Numbered from the stretch's first letter, positions 44,189 to 53,254 are shown. The stretch: DNA of 64,000 bases from Nocardioides sp. cx-173 (GCF_021117365.1 NZ_CP088262.1:3598501-3662500), one strand, 5' to 3'. Program-made: numbers and translations. Notes: generated by a model from the sequence alone, not told the origin.

Positions 44189-44850
44189 ACCGGTGACGCA
44201 TCGACCGAGCTCGGGTTGACGCCGGTGACGACGAAGACGACGCGGTGGGCGACCGAGACGGCATGGTCGGCGATGCGCTCGTAGTAGCGGCCGAGCAGCG
44301 CGATGTCGACGGCGGCCTCGACGCCGTACGGCCAGTCGGCGGAGAGCAGCTCGGTGAAGCTCTGACGCCGCAGCTGGTCCATCACCTCGTCGTCGCGTCC
44401 GAGCTCGATCGCGGCCTCGACGTCGCGGCCGGTGATGATCTGCGAGACCCGGCGCACCATGTCCTCGGCGACGGCGGCCATGCGGCTGACGGTCGGCTCG
44501 ATCTCCCTCGGTACGGCGACCTGGGGCACCCGCAGCCGGGCGATCTTGGCCACGTGGACCGACAGGTCCCCCATCCGCTCCAGCTCGGTCACCATCCGCA
44601 GCGCGGCGACGACCGTGCGCAGGTCGCCGGCCACCGGCTGCTGCAGCGACAGCAGCGCGAAGGCGTCGTCCTCGACCTTCTCGCGGGCCCGGTCGATCTC
44701 GACGTCGCCGCTGATCACCTGCTCGGCGACGGCGGCGTCGCCGGTCAGCAGGGCCTCGGTGGCCTGGCCGACGGCCGTCTCGACCTGGCCGCAGATGCCG
44801 GCGAGGTCGGCGAACATCGCGTCCAGCTGGTCATGGAAGAGCTCGCGCAT
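44182..44850 (-). CDS. phoU: Phosphate transport/signalling regulator PhoU
   Basis: A 222-residue helical protein with two PhoU repeats, each of three helices; characteristic segments are EVEDDAFALLSLQQPVAGD in part, DLRTVVAALRMVTELERMGD and the C-terminal LLGRYYERIADHAVSVAHRV. PhoU dampens the phosphate-starvation two-component system by linking it to Pst transport. The ATG at 44850 was chosen by the family N-terminus MRELFHDQLDAMF. It is divergent from senX3-regX3, with a PHO box in the gap, so its expression is probably controlled by RegX3. Confidence 0.93.
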   Translation of the reverse strand: MRELFHDQLDAMFADLAGICGQVETAVGQATEALLTGDAAVAEQVISGDVEIDRAREKVEDDAFALLSLQQPVAGDLRTVVAALRMVTELERMGDLSVHVAKIARLRVPQVAVPREIEPTVSRMAAVAEDMVRRVSQIITGRDVEAAIELGRDDEVMDQLRRQSFTELLSADWPYGVEAAVDIALLGRYYERIADHAVSVAHRVVFVVTGVNPSSVDASPVG

Positions 44851-44893
44851 GGCCCGGACCCTAGGAGGCGGAGGTGTCCAGCCGGAGCGGACG

Positions 44894-44911
44894 CATGAAC
44901 GCCGGGTGAAC
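44894..44911 (-). promoter_or_regulatory. PHO box between phoU and senX3
   Basis: On the minus strand two GTTCAYS repeats, GTTCACC (44911-44905) and GTTCATG (44900-44894), are spaced exactly 11 bases apart. This matches the actinobacterial PHO box (direct repeats of GTTCACC, 11-base period) bound by PhoP/RegX3. It lies 44 bases before the phoU start and 62 bases before senX3, so it could regulate either or both. Confidence 0.75.
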
Positions 44912-44972
44912 ACTGCGAGGCCTGGCTCCCGCGGGCCGATCAGGGGATGGACGCGGCCGTACGATTCACCTC

Positions 44973-46130
44973 GTGGACCCGACGACGCAGGCGTTCCTCG
45001 CCGCACTGGCGGGGGCCCTCGTCGCGGGCGGCGGCGTTCTCGCCTGGGCGGTCAGCGAGCGCCAGCAGCAGCGCTCGCCCGCCGCGGAGGAGCCGGTGGT
45101 CCCGCCCGGGGTCGCCGCCGTCCTCTCGGTCCTGCGCAGCAGCGCCCTCGTCGTCGACGAGGCCGATGTCGTGCTGAAGGCGTCCGCGCCGGCGTACTCG
45201 TTCGGGCTCGTCCGCGGCACGCAGCTGGTCTCGCACGAGCTGGCCGACCTGGTGCGCCAGGTACGCCGCGACGGGCAGATCCGCGAGTCGGAGCTGGTGA
45301 TGGCGCGCGCCGTCGGACCGGACCGCCACCTCACGGCCCGGGTGGCGCCGCTGGGGTCGCGCCTGGTGCTCGCGCTGGTGGAGGACCGCACCCGGGAGCG
45401 GCGCGTCGAGGCCGTACGCCGCGACTTCGTGGCCAACGTGAGCCACGAGCTGAAGACGCCGGTGGGCGCCATCCGGCTGCTCGCCGAGGCGGTGCACGAG
45501 GCGGCCGACGACCCGGTCGCGGTGACGCGGTTCGCAGACCGGATGCTCCACGAGAGCGACCGGCTCTCGCAGCTGGTGCACCAGGTGATCGAGCTGTCGC
45601 GGCTGCAGGGCGACGACCCGCTCGACTCCCCCGTGCCGGTGTCCCTGGACCACGTGATCGAGGTGGCCATGGACACCAGCGCCATCGACGCCTCCGCCAA
45701 GCGCATCCGCATCGTCAACAGCGGTCCGTCGGGGCTGACCGTGCTCGGCAACGACGAGCAGATCACCGCCGCCGTCGCCAACCTGGTCGCCAACGCGGTG
45801 GCGTACTCCGAGCCGGAGTCCACGGTGCTGGTCACCACCCGACGCGCGGACGAGATCGTCGAGGTCTCCGTGGTCGACCAGGGCATCGGAATCCCCACCA
45901 CGGAGATCGACCGGATCTTCGAGCGCTTCTACCGGGTCGACCCGGCGCGACACCGCTCCACCGGCGGCACCGGCCTCGGCCTGTCCATCGTCAAGCACGT
46001 CGCCGCCACCCACGGCGGCGAGATCCGGGTCTGGTCCGCCGAAGGACAGGGCTCGACGTTCACCCTCTCGCTGCCCCACCATGCCGGAAGCGGGGCATCC
46101 GATCGGCAGCTCCAGGAGGAGGTTCAATGA
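44973..46130 (+). CDS. senX3: Phosphate-sensing histidine kinase SenX3/PhoR type
   Basis: A 385-residue sensor kinase. One or two N-terminal hydrophobic segments (residues 8-27) are followed by a PAS-like region (about 55-130), a dimerisation/phosphorylation domain with His158 in FVANVSHELKTPVGAIRLL, and an ATPase domain with the N box NLVANAVAYSEPES, DQGIGIP, FERFYRVD and GTGLGLSI. The short extracytoplasmic part suggests that signal comes through PhoU/Pst. GTG start at 44973. regX3 starts four bases before its end (ATGA). Confidence 0.92.
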   Translation: MDPTTQAFLAALAGALVAGGGVLAWAVSERQQQRSPAAEEPVVPPGVAAVLSVLRSSALVVDEADVVLKASAPAYSFGLVRGTQLVSHELADLVRQVRRDGQIRESELVMARAVGPDRHLTARVAPLGSRLVLALVEDRTRERRVEAVRRDFVANVSHELKTPVGAIRLLAEAVHEAADDPVAVTRFADRMLHESDRLSQLVHQVIELSRLQGDDPLDSPVPVSLDHVIEVAMDTSAIDASAKRIRIVNSGPSGLTVLGNDEQITAAVANLVANAVAYSEPESTVLVTTRRADEIVEVSVVDQGIGIPTTEIDRIFERFYRVDPARHRSTGGTGLGLSIVKHVAATHGGEIRVWSAEGQGSTFTLSLPHHAGSGASDRQLQEEVQ

Positions 46131-46804
46131 CGCGGGTACTCGTCGTCGAGGACGAAGAGAGCTACAGCGACGCACTCGCCTACATGCTCCGCAAGGAGGG
46201 CTTCGAGGTCGCCATCGCCGCCGACGGCCACGCGGCGCTGAGCGAGTTCGACCGCCACGGCGCCGACATCGTGCTGCTCGACCTGATGCTCCCGGGCATC
46301 CCCGGCACCGAGGTCTGCCGGACCATCCGCCAGACCTCCAAGGTGCCGGTGATCATGGTCAGCGCCAAGGACGACGAGGTCGACAAGGTGGTCGGCCTCG
46401 AGCTCGGTGCCGACGACTACGTCACCAAGCCCTACTCGCCGCGCGAGCTCGTCGCCCGGATCCGCGCCGTCCTGCGCCGCGGCCAGGACGCCGAGGTCTC
46501 CCCCGACACGCTCGAGGCCGGCCCGGTGCGCATGGACGTCGAGCGCCACGTCGTCACCGTCCAGGGCCACGAGCAGCGGCTGCCGCTGAAGGAGTTCGAG
46601 CTCCTCGAGATGTTCCTGCGCAACGCCGGCCGGGTGCTCACCCGCGGCCAGCTCATCGACCGCGTCTGGGGCTCCGACTACGTCGGCGACACCAAGACCC
46701 TCGACGTCCATGTGAAGCGTCTGCGCGCCAAGCTGGAGCCGGAGCCCAGCGAGCCGAGGTACCTGGTCACCGTCCGCGGGTTGGGGTACAAGCTCGACTT
46801 GTAG
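46127..46804 (+). CDS. regX3: Phosphate-starvation response regulator RegX3 type
   Basis: A 225-residue OmpR/PhoB-class regulator. The receiver domain has Asp52 in VLLDLMLPGIPG with acidic residues at VVEDEE and the lysine in VSAKDDEVDK; the winged-helix domain runs from LKEFELLEMFLRNAGRVLTR to VTVRGLGYKLDL. It activates phosphate-uptake genes through PHO boxes; one lies upstream of phoU and senX3. ATG at 46127 has AGGAGGTTC. Palindromic repeat copy B begins 27 bases after the stop. Confidence 0.95.
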   Translation: MTRVLVVEDEESYSDALAYMLRKEGFEVAIAADGHAALSEFDRHGADIVLLDLMLPGIPGTEVCRTIRQTSKVPVIMVSAKDDEVDKVVGLELGADDYVTKPYSPRELVARIRAVLRRGQDAEVSPDTLEAGPVRMDVERHVVTVQGHEQRLPLKEFELLEMFLRNAGRVLTRGQLIDRVWGSDYVGDTKTLDVHVKRLRAKLEPEPSEPRYLVTVRGLGYKLDL

Positions 46805-46831
46805 CGGCGGGGTGCGCGCGCCGAGTCACAA

Positions 46832-46918
46832 GATTCACCGGGCCCCCGGTGAATCTCCTGCCTCCCGTACGAAGTTTCGTGCGGGAGGATCCAGTTTCAC
46901 CGGGCACCCGGTGAAACT
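46832..46918. repeat. Intergenic palindromic repeat, copy B
   Basis: Palindrome 1 has 11-base arms GATTCACCGGG (46832-46842) and its complement (46845-46855); palindrome 2 has 12-base arms starting AGTTTCACCGGG (46893-46904) and its complement (46907-46918). Between them is a 13-base hairpin (46861-46888) with CCTCCCG...ACGAA and TTCGT...CGGGAGG. This is the same three-part build as copy A, but base changes in the middle stem are mostly paired, as expected if structure is kept. It lies between regX3 and the DMT exporter gene. Confidence 0.85.
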
Positions 46919-47005
46919 CACCGCGTCGGACGACTGTCCGCATCTCGCGCATCCCCGTCCGAAAACCGCGTGTCTGCGACGGGAGGGGGTCAATAGGCTG
47001 GGGCG

Positions 47006-47953
47006 GTGACGAGCACGACGGCGCCCGAGCCGCGCACCCAGGATCTCACCTCGCCGGCGAGCTGGCTGCCGGTGGCCGCGGTCGCGACGACGCTGGTGCT
47101 GTGGGCCTCGGCGTTCGTGGCGATCCGCCACCTCGGCCCGGACTTCTCGGCCGGCCCCCTCTCCCTCGGGCGTACGGCGGTCGGCGCGCTGGCGCTGGGC
47201 GCGCTGGCGCTCAGCCGCGGCCTGCCGCGACCGACCGGACGCGAGTGGGTCTCGCTGGTGACGATCGGCGTGCTGTGGTTCGGCGTCTACAACGTCGCGC
47301 TCAACGAGGGCGAGCAGCGCGTCGACGCCGGCACCGCGGCGATGCTGATCCAGGTCTCCCCCGTGCTGATCGCGCTCCTGGCGGCGGTCTTCCTCTCCGA
47401 GCGCTTCACCGTCTACCTCGGCCTCGGCCTGGCGCTGGCGTTCGGCGGCGTCGCCGTGATCGGTCTCAGCACGTCGCCGAGCGGCGGCGGCGACCGCGAC
47501 CTGCTCGGCGTCGGGCTGTGCCTGGTCTCGGCCGTGGTCTACTCCATCAGCCTGATCCTGCAGAAGCCGCTCGTCGCCCGCCTCTCGGCACTGCACGTGA
47601 CGTGGCTGGCGTGCACCGTCGGCGCCCTCGCCTGCCTGCCGTTCGCGCCCGCGCTCGCGAGCGAGGTGGCCGCCGCGCCCACCTCGTCGATCCTGTGGGT
47701 GGTCTACCTCGGGTTGTTCCCCACGGCCATCGCGTTCACCACCTACGCCTACGCGCTGCAGCACATGACGGCCAGCAGCCTGGGCGTCACGACGTACCTG
47801 GTCCCCCCGATCACCATCGTGATGGGGCTGGTCTTCCTCGACGAGGTCCCGCCGGCCATGGCGTACGTCGGCGGCGCGCTCGCGCTGGTCGGTGTCGCCG
47901 TGGCGCGGCGCAAGCCCCGCACCCCCGCCCGGGACGCCCCCGCGCCGGCCTGA
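47006..47953 (+). CDS. DMT-family (EamA) exporter
   Basis: A 315-residue protein with ten predicted transmembrane helices and two EamA repeats. Landmarks are ATTLVLWASAFVAIRHLG, FGVYNVALNEGEQRVDAGTA and the start of the second repeat at LCLVSAVVYSISLILQKPLV, with YAYALQHMTASSLGVTTYLV near the end. It probably exports an amino acid or other small metabolite; substrate unknown. The GTG at 47006 is supported by the N-terminal first helix position. It is convergent with the YbjN-like gene, 27 bases away. Confidence 0.85.
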   Translation: MTSTTAPEPRTQDLTSPASWLPVAAVATTLVLWASAFVAIRHLGPDFSAGPLSLGRTAVGALALGALALSRGLPRPTGREWVSLVTIGVLWFGVYNVALNEGEQRVDAGTAAMLIQVSPVLIALLAAVFLSERFTVYLGLGLALAFGGVAVIGLSTSPSGGGDRDLLGVGLCLVSAVVYSISLILQKPLVARLSALHVTWLACTVGALACLPFAPALASEVAAAPTSSILWVVYLGLFPTAIAFTTYAYALQHMTASSLGVTTYLVPPITIVMGLVFLDEVPPAMAYVGGALALVGVAVARRKPRTPARDAPAPA

Positions 47954-47980
47954 GCGCCGCGACCCCTGAGCGCCGCCGCG

Positions 47981-48538
47981 CTAGGGCCGGTCGGCGTCCC
48001 CTGCGACCGACTCCTCAGTCCCCGAAGTGCCCGCCAGGGCCTGCGCGTCCTCCGCCTCGAGCCACCCGCGGAACGCCTCGAGGTTGTGGGTGGGCTCCCC
48101 GCGCAGCTTGCGCCACTCCCACTCCTTGCGGATCGACCCCGCGAAGCCGAGCTCGAGGATCGAGTTGAACGAGTCGTCGGCGTAGGTCAGGACCGAGCCG
48201 AGCAGCCGGTCCAGCTCGTCCGGGCTGACCGAGGCGAGCGGCAGCCGGGCGTCGAGGTAGATGTCGCCCAGCCGGTCGACGGCGAACGCGACGGCGTACA
48301 TCTTCAGGTTGCGCTCGAGCAGCCAGCGATAGACCCGCTCGTGGTTCTCGTCGGGCTTGCGGCAGACGAACGCGTGCACGCCGAGGGCGTGCGGTCCCAC
48401 GTCGAGCCGTACGGCGGTCTGGAGCTTCTTCTCACCGGGCAGGGTGAGCGAGAAGACGCCCTCGTCGCTCTCCTCGAACTCGATCTCGTTGTCGCGCAGG
48501 TAGTCACGGACCAGGTCGGCCGGGGGGTAGCTGCTCAC
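47981..48538 (-). CDS. YbjN-domain protein
   Basis: A 185-residue soluble protein of the YbjN / type III secretion chaperone-like fold ([60 protein letters not shown]). The same family member follows mshA in Mycobacterium tuberculosis (Rv0487), which supports orthology. Its function is not established. GTG start at 48538 overlaps the mshA stop by four bases (GTGA), so it is translated with mshA. Confidence 0.85.
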   Translation of the reverse strand: MSSYPPADLVRDYLRDNEIEFEESDEGVFSLTLPGEKKLQTAVRLDVGPHALGVHAFVCRKPDENHERVYRWLLERNLKMYAVAFAVDRLGDIYLDARLPLASVSPDELDRLLGSVLTYADDSFNSILELGFAGSIRKEWEWRKLRGEPTHNLEAFRGWLEAEDAQALAGTSGTEESVAGDADRP

Positions 48539-49794
48539 GACACCGACTCTCGCATGAGGCTGTGGGCGCGCTCGTAGACGGCCAGGGTCTGCGCGGCGGT
48601 GGCCTCCCAGGAGAACTGCCGGGCCTGCTCGAGCGCCCCGGCCTGCAGCCGCAGCAGGAGCTCGTGGTCCGCGAGGGGGCGGGCCAGCACGGTGGCCCAG
48701 TCGCCGGCGTCGTGGCCGTCGACGAGGAAGCCGCTGTGCTGGTCGCGGACGACGGTCGTCAGGCCGCCCACGGCCGCGGCGACCACGGGTGTGCCGGTGG
48801 CCTGCGCCTCGGCGGCGACCAGGCCGAACGACTCGTTGTAGGAGGGGACGGCGACCAGGGTCGCGGCGGCGTACCAGCGCGCCAGCTCGCCCTGCGAGAC
48901 CGGCGGCACGAACCGCACCACGTCGTCGATGCCGAGCTCACAGGCCAGGGCAGCCAGCGACTCCGGTCGGTCGAGCCCGGAGCCGGAGGGGCCGCCGACG
49001 ACGGGCACCACCAGGCGCGAGCGCAGCAGCGGGTCGCGCTCGAGCAGCACGGCCACGGCGCGCAGAAGCACGTCGGGCGCCTTGAGCGGCTGGATGCGGC
49101 CCGCGAAGAGCAGCACCTGGGCGTCGGCGGGCAGCCCCAGCGAGGCGCGCACCTCGCCCTGGTCGAGGGGGCGGAAGACGGTCAGGTCGACGCCGGGGTG
49201 CACCACCTCGACGCGGGCCGGCTCCGCGTCGTACAGGTCGATGAGCTGCCGGGCCTCGAGGGCGGTGTTGGCCAGGAGTACGTCGGACGCCTCGACCACC
49301 TGCTCCTCGCCGATGATCCGCGCGACCGGCTCCGGCTTGTCGCCCTCGGCGAGCGCGGCGTTCTTGACCTTGGCCATGGTGTGCATCGAGTGCACGAGCG
49401 GCACCCCCCAGCGATCGCGGGCGAGCGCGCCGACCTGGCCGGAGAGCCAGTAGTGGGAGTGCACGGCGTCGTAGTGGCCCAGCGGCTGGGCGGCCTCGGC
49501 GCGCAGCACCTCGCGGGCGAAGACGCAGAGCTGGCCGGGCAGCTCGTCCTTGGTGAGGCCCTCGAAGGGGCCGGCGTGGATGTGGTGGACCGCGACCCCG
49601 TCGGCCGCCTGGACGAGCGGCGGCAGCGCCGAGTTGGTGGCGCGCGTGAAGATGTCGACCTCGATGCCTTGGCGTGCGAGCCGCGTGGCGAGCTCCATCA
49701 CGTAGACGTTCATGCCGCCCGCGTCGCCGGTGCCCGGCTGGTCGAGCGGCGAGGTGTGCAGGCTGACCATCGCCACCCGCCGGATCGGCTGCAT
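48535..49794 (-). CDS. mshA: D-inositol-3-phosphate glycosyltransferase MshA
   Basis: A 419-residue GT4 glycosyltransferase that joins N-acetylglucosamine to 1L-myo-inositol 1-phosphate, the first step of mycothiol synthesis. The N-terminal block [36 protein letters not shown], the linker [20 protein letters not shown], and the GT-B nucleotide region [20 protein letters not shown] are characteristic. ATG at 49794 (MQPIRRVAM) follows AGGAG; the upstream frame is not family-like. Mycothiol is restricted to actinobacteria, so the gene also indicates the host lineage. It is coupled to the YbjN gene. Confidence 0.93.
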   Translation of the reverse strand: MQPIRRVAMVSLHTSPLDQPGTGDAGGMNVYVMELATRLARQGIEVDIFTRATNSALPPLVQAADGVAVHHIHAGPFEGLTKDELPGQLCVFAREVLRAEAAQPLGHYDAVHSHYWLSGQVGALARDRWGVPLVHSMHTMAKVKNAALAEGDKPEPVARIIGEEQVVEASDVLLANTALEARQLIDLYDAEPARVEVVHPGVDLTVFRPLDQGEVRASLGLPADAQVLLFAGRIQPLKAPDVLLRAVAVLLERDPLLRSRLVVPVVGGPSGSGLDRPESLAALACELGIDDVVRFVPPVSQGELARWYAAATLVAVPSYNESFGLVAAEAQATGTPVVAAAVGGLTTVVRDQHSGFLVDGHDAGDWATVLARPLADHELLLRLQAGALEQARQFSWEATAAQTLAVYERAHSLMRESVS

Positions 49795-49908
49795 CTCGCT
49801 CCTCGTCTGTCCCCATTGCAGGGCCCGGTGTCGGGGCACCGGTGCCCAACGTCCCCCGCTCAACCAACCACGAAGGGGCGCCGCTGATTCCCGCGGGGCC
49901 GCAGTCGG

Positions 49909-50256
49909 TCAGGCGGCGTGCGCGCCGGCCGGCTGGCGGGCGGCCCGCGCACGCACCATCCCGGCCAGGCTCACCAGCGCGACCGCCGCGCCGGTCACGG
50001 CGTCCACGAGCGAGTCGTCACCGGAGCCGTGGGCCACCTCGACCACCGACCAGACCAGCAGCGGAAGGCAGAGCGCCACGATCGCCCGCAGCCACGTGGC
50101 GCTGCGGCTCACCAGCCCGGCGCCGTACGCCGCCAGGGCCACGGCGAGCAGGATCAGCCCCGGCCAGCGCAGCGCCTCGACGTCCGCGACGTGGCGGACG
50201 ACCCAGGCCAGGCCGCCCAGGACGCCGGCGACACGGGCCACGAGCATGAGGTGCAC
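49909..50256 (-). CDS. Small membrane protein of unknown function
   Basis: A 115-residue hydrophobic protein with about four transmembrane helices (for example VARVAGVLGGLAWVV, LILLAVALAAYGAGLV, IVALCLPLLVWSVVEV and AVALVSLAGMVRAR). No motif identifies a family. The GTG start at 50256 gives VHLMLVARVAG; the ribosome-binding site is weak. Divergent from the SDR gene and about 115 bases from mshA; function cannot be inferred. Confidence 0.55.
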   Translation of the reverse strand: MHLMLVARVAGVLGGLAWVVRHVADVEALRWPGLILLAVALAAYGAGLVSRSATWLRAIVALCLPLLVWSVVEVAHGSGDDSLVDAVTGAAVALVSLAGMVRARAARQPAGAHAA

Positions 50257-50294
50257 GGGGGGAGTCTGCCACCCCCGCCGGGCCGGCGGCCACA

Positions 50295-51056
50295 ATGACG
50301 CCCATGACCTCCTCACCTACCGCCGTCGTCACCGGCGCCAGCAGCGGCATCGGCGCCGCCACCGCCCGCACGCTCGCCGACGCGGGCTTCCACGTCTACT
50401 GCGCCGCCCGGCGTGCCGACCGGGTCGAGGCGCTCGCCGCCGAGATCGGGGGTACGCCGGTCGTGTGCGACGTGACCTCCGAGGAGCAGGTCGCGGCGCT
50501 GGCCGCGCGGGTCGGCGACCGGCTCGACGTACTCGTCAACAACGCCGGCGGAGCCTTCGGCTCCTCTCCGGTGGCGCAGGCCGACAGCGACGAGTGGCGC
50601 CGGATGTACGAGGTCAACGTGATCGGCCTGATGCAGGTCACCCGGGCGCTGCTGCCGGCACTGGTCGCCTCGGGCGCCGGTGTGATCCTCAACGTGGGCT
50701 CGACGGCCGGCCGCATCGCCTACGAGGGCGGCGCCGGCTACACCGCCGCCAAGCACGGCACCCAGGTGGTCACCGAGACCCTGCGCCTGGAGCTCTGGGA
50801 CCAGCCCGTGCGGGTGTGCGAGATCGCCCCGGGCATGGTGAAGACCGACGAGTTCGCGCTGGTGCGCTTCGAGGGCGACCGGGAGCGGGCCGAGGCCGTC
50901 TACGACGGCGTGGCGGAGCCGCTGACGGCGCAGGACGTCGCGGACGCGATCGGGTGGATGGTCACCCGTCCCCCGCACGTCAACATCGACGAGCTGGTCA
51001 TCCGGCCGCGGGCCCAGGCCGCGCAGCACAAGGTGCACCGGGTGCCGCGCGACTGA
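50295..51056 (+). CDS. Short-chain dehydrogenase/reductase
   Basis: A 253-residue SDR with TAVVTGASSGIGAATARTL (cofactor motif), VLVNNAGGAFGSSPV (NNAG), ILNVGSTAGRIAY (Ser region with Ser preceded by Gly) and GAGYTAAKHGTQVV (YxxxK). The length and RPRAQA-type C-terminus fit YdfG-like NADP-dependent 3-hydroxy acid dehydrogenases; CAARRADRVEAL with two arginines after beta-2 agrees with NADP preference (inference). Start at the ATG 50295, or possibly 50304. Substrate unknown. Confidence 0.85.
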   Translation: MTPMTSSPTAVVTGASSGIGAATARTLADAGFHVYCAARRADRVEALAAEIGGTPVVCDVTSEEQVAALAARVGDRLDVLVNNAGGAFGSSPVAQADSDEWRRMYEVNVIGLMQVTRALLPALVASGAGVILNVGSTAGRIAYEGGAGYTAAKHGTQVVTETLRLELWDQPVRVCEIAPGMVKTDEFALVRFEGDRERAEAVYDGVAEPLTAQDVADAIGWMVTRPPHVNIDELVIRPRAQAAQHKVHRVPRD

Positions 51057-51101
51057 GCGCCCCGGTCCCCGCCCAGGCGAGTTGGTGGCAGACTTCAGCG
51101 C

Positions 51102-51791
51102 GTGCAGACCATCGGACTCGTCGGCGGCATGAGCTGGGAGAGCAGCGCCGTCTACTACCAGGCTCTCAACCTCGGCGTAGAGCAGCGGGTCGGCGGGCTG
51201 AGCTCGGCGCGCACGGTGCTCGCGAGCGTGGACTTCGCGGAGGTCACCGCCCTGCAGGAGCAGGAGCGCTGGGACGACGTCGCGCAGATCCTGATCACCG
51301 CCGCCCAGGGGGTCGAGCGCGCCGGCGCCGACTTCCTGATGCTCTGCACCACGACCTTCCATCGCGTCGCCGAGCAGGTGGCGGCCGCCGTGGACATCCC
51401 CCTGCTCCACCTCGCCGACGTGGTCGCGGAGGCCTGCCGGGCCCAGCAGGTCACCTCGGTCGGCTTCCTCGGCACCACGTTCGCGATGTCGCGCTCCTTC
51501 TTCACCGACCGCCTCGCCGCCCACGGGCTCGAGGTGCACGTGCCCGACGCCCGCCACCACGCGGCCCTCAACCGGGTCATCTATGACGAGCTGGTGCACG
51601 GCAAGGTGCTCGACAGCTCCCGCCGCCAGGTCGTCGGGCTCATCGAGGAGCTCTGGGACGCCGGCGCCGGCGGCCTCGTGCTGGGCTGCACCGAGCTCGA
51701 GCTGCTCGTGCACCAGCCCGACTCCGAGCTGCCGCTGTTCCCCTGTACGACGCTGCACGTCGCGGCGGCACTCGACCGCGCGCTCGGCTGA
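51102..51791 (+). CDS. Aspartate/glutamate racemase-family protein
   Basis: A 229-residue member of the Asp/Glu/hydantoin racemase superfamily (YgeA-like). The two cysteines that serve as acid and base are in FLMLCTTTFHRVAEQV and GLVLGCTELELLVHQ; the first motif is CTT rather than the usual CNT. IGLVGGMSWESSAVYYQALN is the standard N-terminus. It probably interconverts D- and L-aspartate or a related amino acid; the altered motif suggests the substrate could differ. GTG start at 51102. It is convergent with the protease gene (6-base gap). Confidence 0.85.
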   Translation: MQTIGLVGGMSWESSAVYYQALNLGVEQRVGGLSSARTVLASVDFAEVTALQEQERWDDVAQILITAAQGVERAGADFLMLCTTTFHRVAEQVAAAVDIPLLHLADVVAEACRAQQVTSVGFLGTTFAMSRSFFTDRLAAHGLEVHVPDARHHAALNRVIYDELVHGKVLDSSRRQVVGLIEELWDAGAGGLVLGCTELELLVHQPDSELPLFPCTTLHVAAALDRALG

Positions 51792-51797
51792 TCCGGC

Positions 51798-53132
51798 TCA
51801 GCTCTCGAGCACCAGCCGGACGACCCGGCGCAGGTCGTCGGTGAGGTCCTGCTCGAGCACCCGCGCGGTGCTGCCGGCCAGGTCGAGGTCGTAGACGAAC
51901 CGGTCCGGCTGCGGCCGGCTCGCTCGTAGCCCGGCCAGGTCGATGCGCGACACCAGGTCGCGCAGCTCGCCGGCGCGCTCGTCGTCGCCGTCCAGGTCCA
52001 CCTCCGCCTCGGTGCTCCGGCCCGCGAAGCCGCCGCCCCGGCGCACCCGCACGCGCCGCGGCTCCCCCACCGGTGCCGGGACCCCGGGCGCGGCCTCGGA
52101 GGCCGCCGGCGTGACCCCGACTTCCGCCCAGGCCCCCTCGACCTGCTCGGCCTGCTCGTCGCCGCCGAGCCCGCGGGCGGCCACCACCGTCGCTGCGGCG
52201 AACGCGCCGAAGCCGGTGCGTGCGGTGACCCGCCCGCCGGTCAGCGCGGCGTACCAGACCCGGCCCGCCCCCTCCCAGCTCGTGCCGCCGATCGCGAGCG
52301 CGGCGAGGTGGAAGGCACGGTTGGGGATGCCGGAGTTGAGGTGCACCCCGCCGTAGTCCTCGGTGGTCTCGACGTAGTCGTCCAGGTGCGCCGGCTGCGG
52401 GTCGCGCCCCAGCGCCGGGTCGTCGTAGGCCGTGCCGGGGTTGGCCATGTCCCGCAGGCCACGCGCCTGCACACCGGGCAGGAACAGCCCTTCCCCGATC
52501 AGCCAGTCGGCCTCCACCGGGCGCTGCCCGAGCAGCCGCTGCTTGAGGCAGGCGGCGAAGACGTCGCTGACCGACTCGTTGAGCGCGCCCGACTGGCCCT
52601 CGTACTCCAGCGCCGCGGTGTACTCGGTGACGGCATGCGTGAACTCGTGGGCGAGGACGTCGACCGGCTTGGTGAACCGCTCGAACACCTCCCCGTCGCC
52701 GTCGCCGAAGACCAGCTGGGTGCCGTCCCAGAACGCGTTGGCGTAGTCGCGGCCGTAGTGGACGGTGAGCGACACGCGCGCGCCCGCGTCGTCGTACGAC
52801 GAGCGTCCGTAGACCTCCTCGAACAGCGCCAGCGAGCCCGCCGCCCCGGCCGCCGCCTCGTCGACCGCGGCGTCCCCGCTGGCGGCCTCGCCGGCCGAGC
52901 GCACGACCTCGCCGGGCAGCGAGGTCTCGTTGCCGGCGGTGTGCACCACCCAGGCCGGACCACCGGCGGCCGCCTCGCCCGGCCGCGGCGCCCCGACCCG
53001 CAGCAGCCGCTGCGAGCGCAGCCGCTCGTCCTCGGCCAGCGTCGCCGCCGCCCACCGCTCCCCCAGGTCGGGGCGGGCCTCGATCAGTCGGTGGAGCAGG
53101 TAGGGCGGCACGAAGCAGTGGTTCCGAGACAT
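51798..53132 (-). CDS. Protealysin-like M4 metalloprotease with C-terminal emfourin-like domain
   Basis: A 444-residue M4-family zinc protease. There is no signal peptide; the short N-terminus with the CFVPPYLLHRLIEARPDLGE segment matches the protealysin-type propeptide (PPY(M/L)L motif). The catalytic domain has the zinc motif VLAHEFTHAVTEYTAALEYE, the third ligand in ALNESVSDVFAA, and the active-site histidine in GGVHLNSGIPNRAFHLAA. The last 100 residues form a separate domain, RRVRVRRGGGFAGRSTEAEV through PQPDRFVYDLDLAG, which resembles emfourin, the protein inhibitor of protealysin. If so, enzyme and inhibitor are fused. ATG at 53132. Confidence 0.85.
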   Translation of the reverse strand: MSRNHCFVPPYLLHRLIEARPDLGERWAAATLAEDERLRSQRLLRVGAPRPGEAAAGGPAWVVHTAGNETSLPGEVVRSAGEAASGDAAVDEAAAGAAGSLALFEEVYGRSSYDDAGARVSLTVHYGRDYANAFWDGTQLVFGDGDGEVFERFTKPVDVLAHEFTHAVTEYTAALEYEGQSGALNESVSDVFAACLKQRLLGQRPVEADWLIGEGLFLPGVQARGLRDMANPGTAYDDPALGRDPQPAHLDDYVETTEDYGGVHLNSGIPNRAFHLAALAIGGTSWEGAGRVWYAALTGGRVTARTGFGAFAAATVVAARGLGGDEQAEQVEGAWAEVGVTPAASEAAPGVPAPVGEPRRVRVRRGGGFAGRSTEAEVDLDGDDERAGELRDLVSRIDLAGLRASRPQPDRFVYDLDLAGSTARVLEQDLTDDLRRVVRLVLES

Positions 53133-53207
53133 CCCCTCACGAAACCCCACGCCGCCGACACCCACAACCCTTCGATCCCCGCCGACCCGTCACCAACTGC
53201 ACGAAAT

Positions 53208-53248
53208 CACCGCTGACCCGTCAGAAAGTTTCTGACGGGTCAGCGGTG
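53208..53248. terminator. Perfect 20-base inverted repeat after ppsA
   Basis: Arms CACCGCTGACCCGTCAGAAA (53208-53227) and its complement (53229-53248) around a single base. It starts 7 bases after the ppsA stop (minus strand) and is followed by ATTTCGTG, so it is the likely ppsA terminator; it is also 76 bases before the protease start and could affect that gene too. Confidence 0.8.
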
Positions 53249-53254
53249 GGAGGG

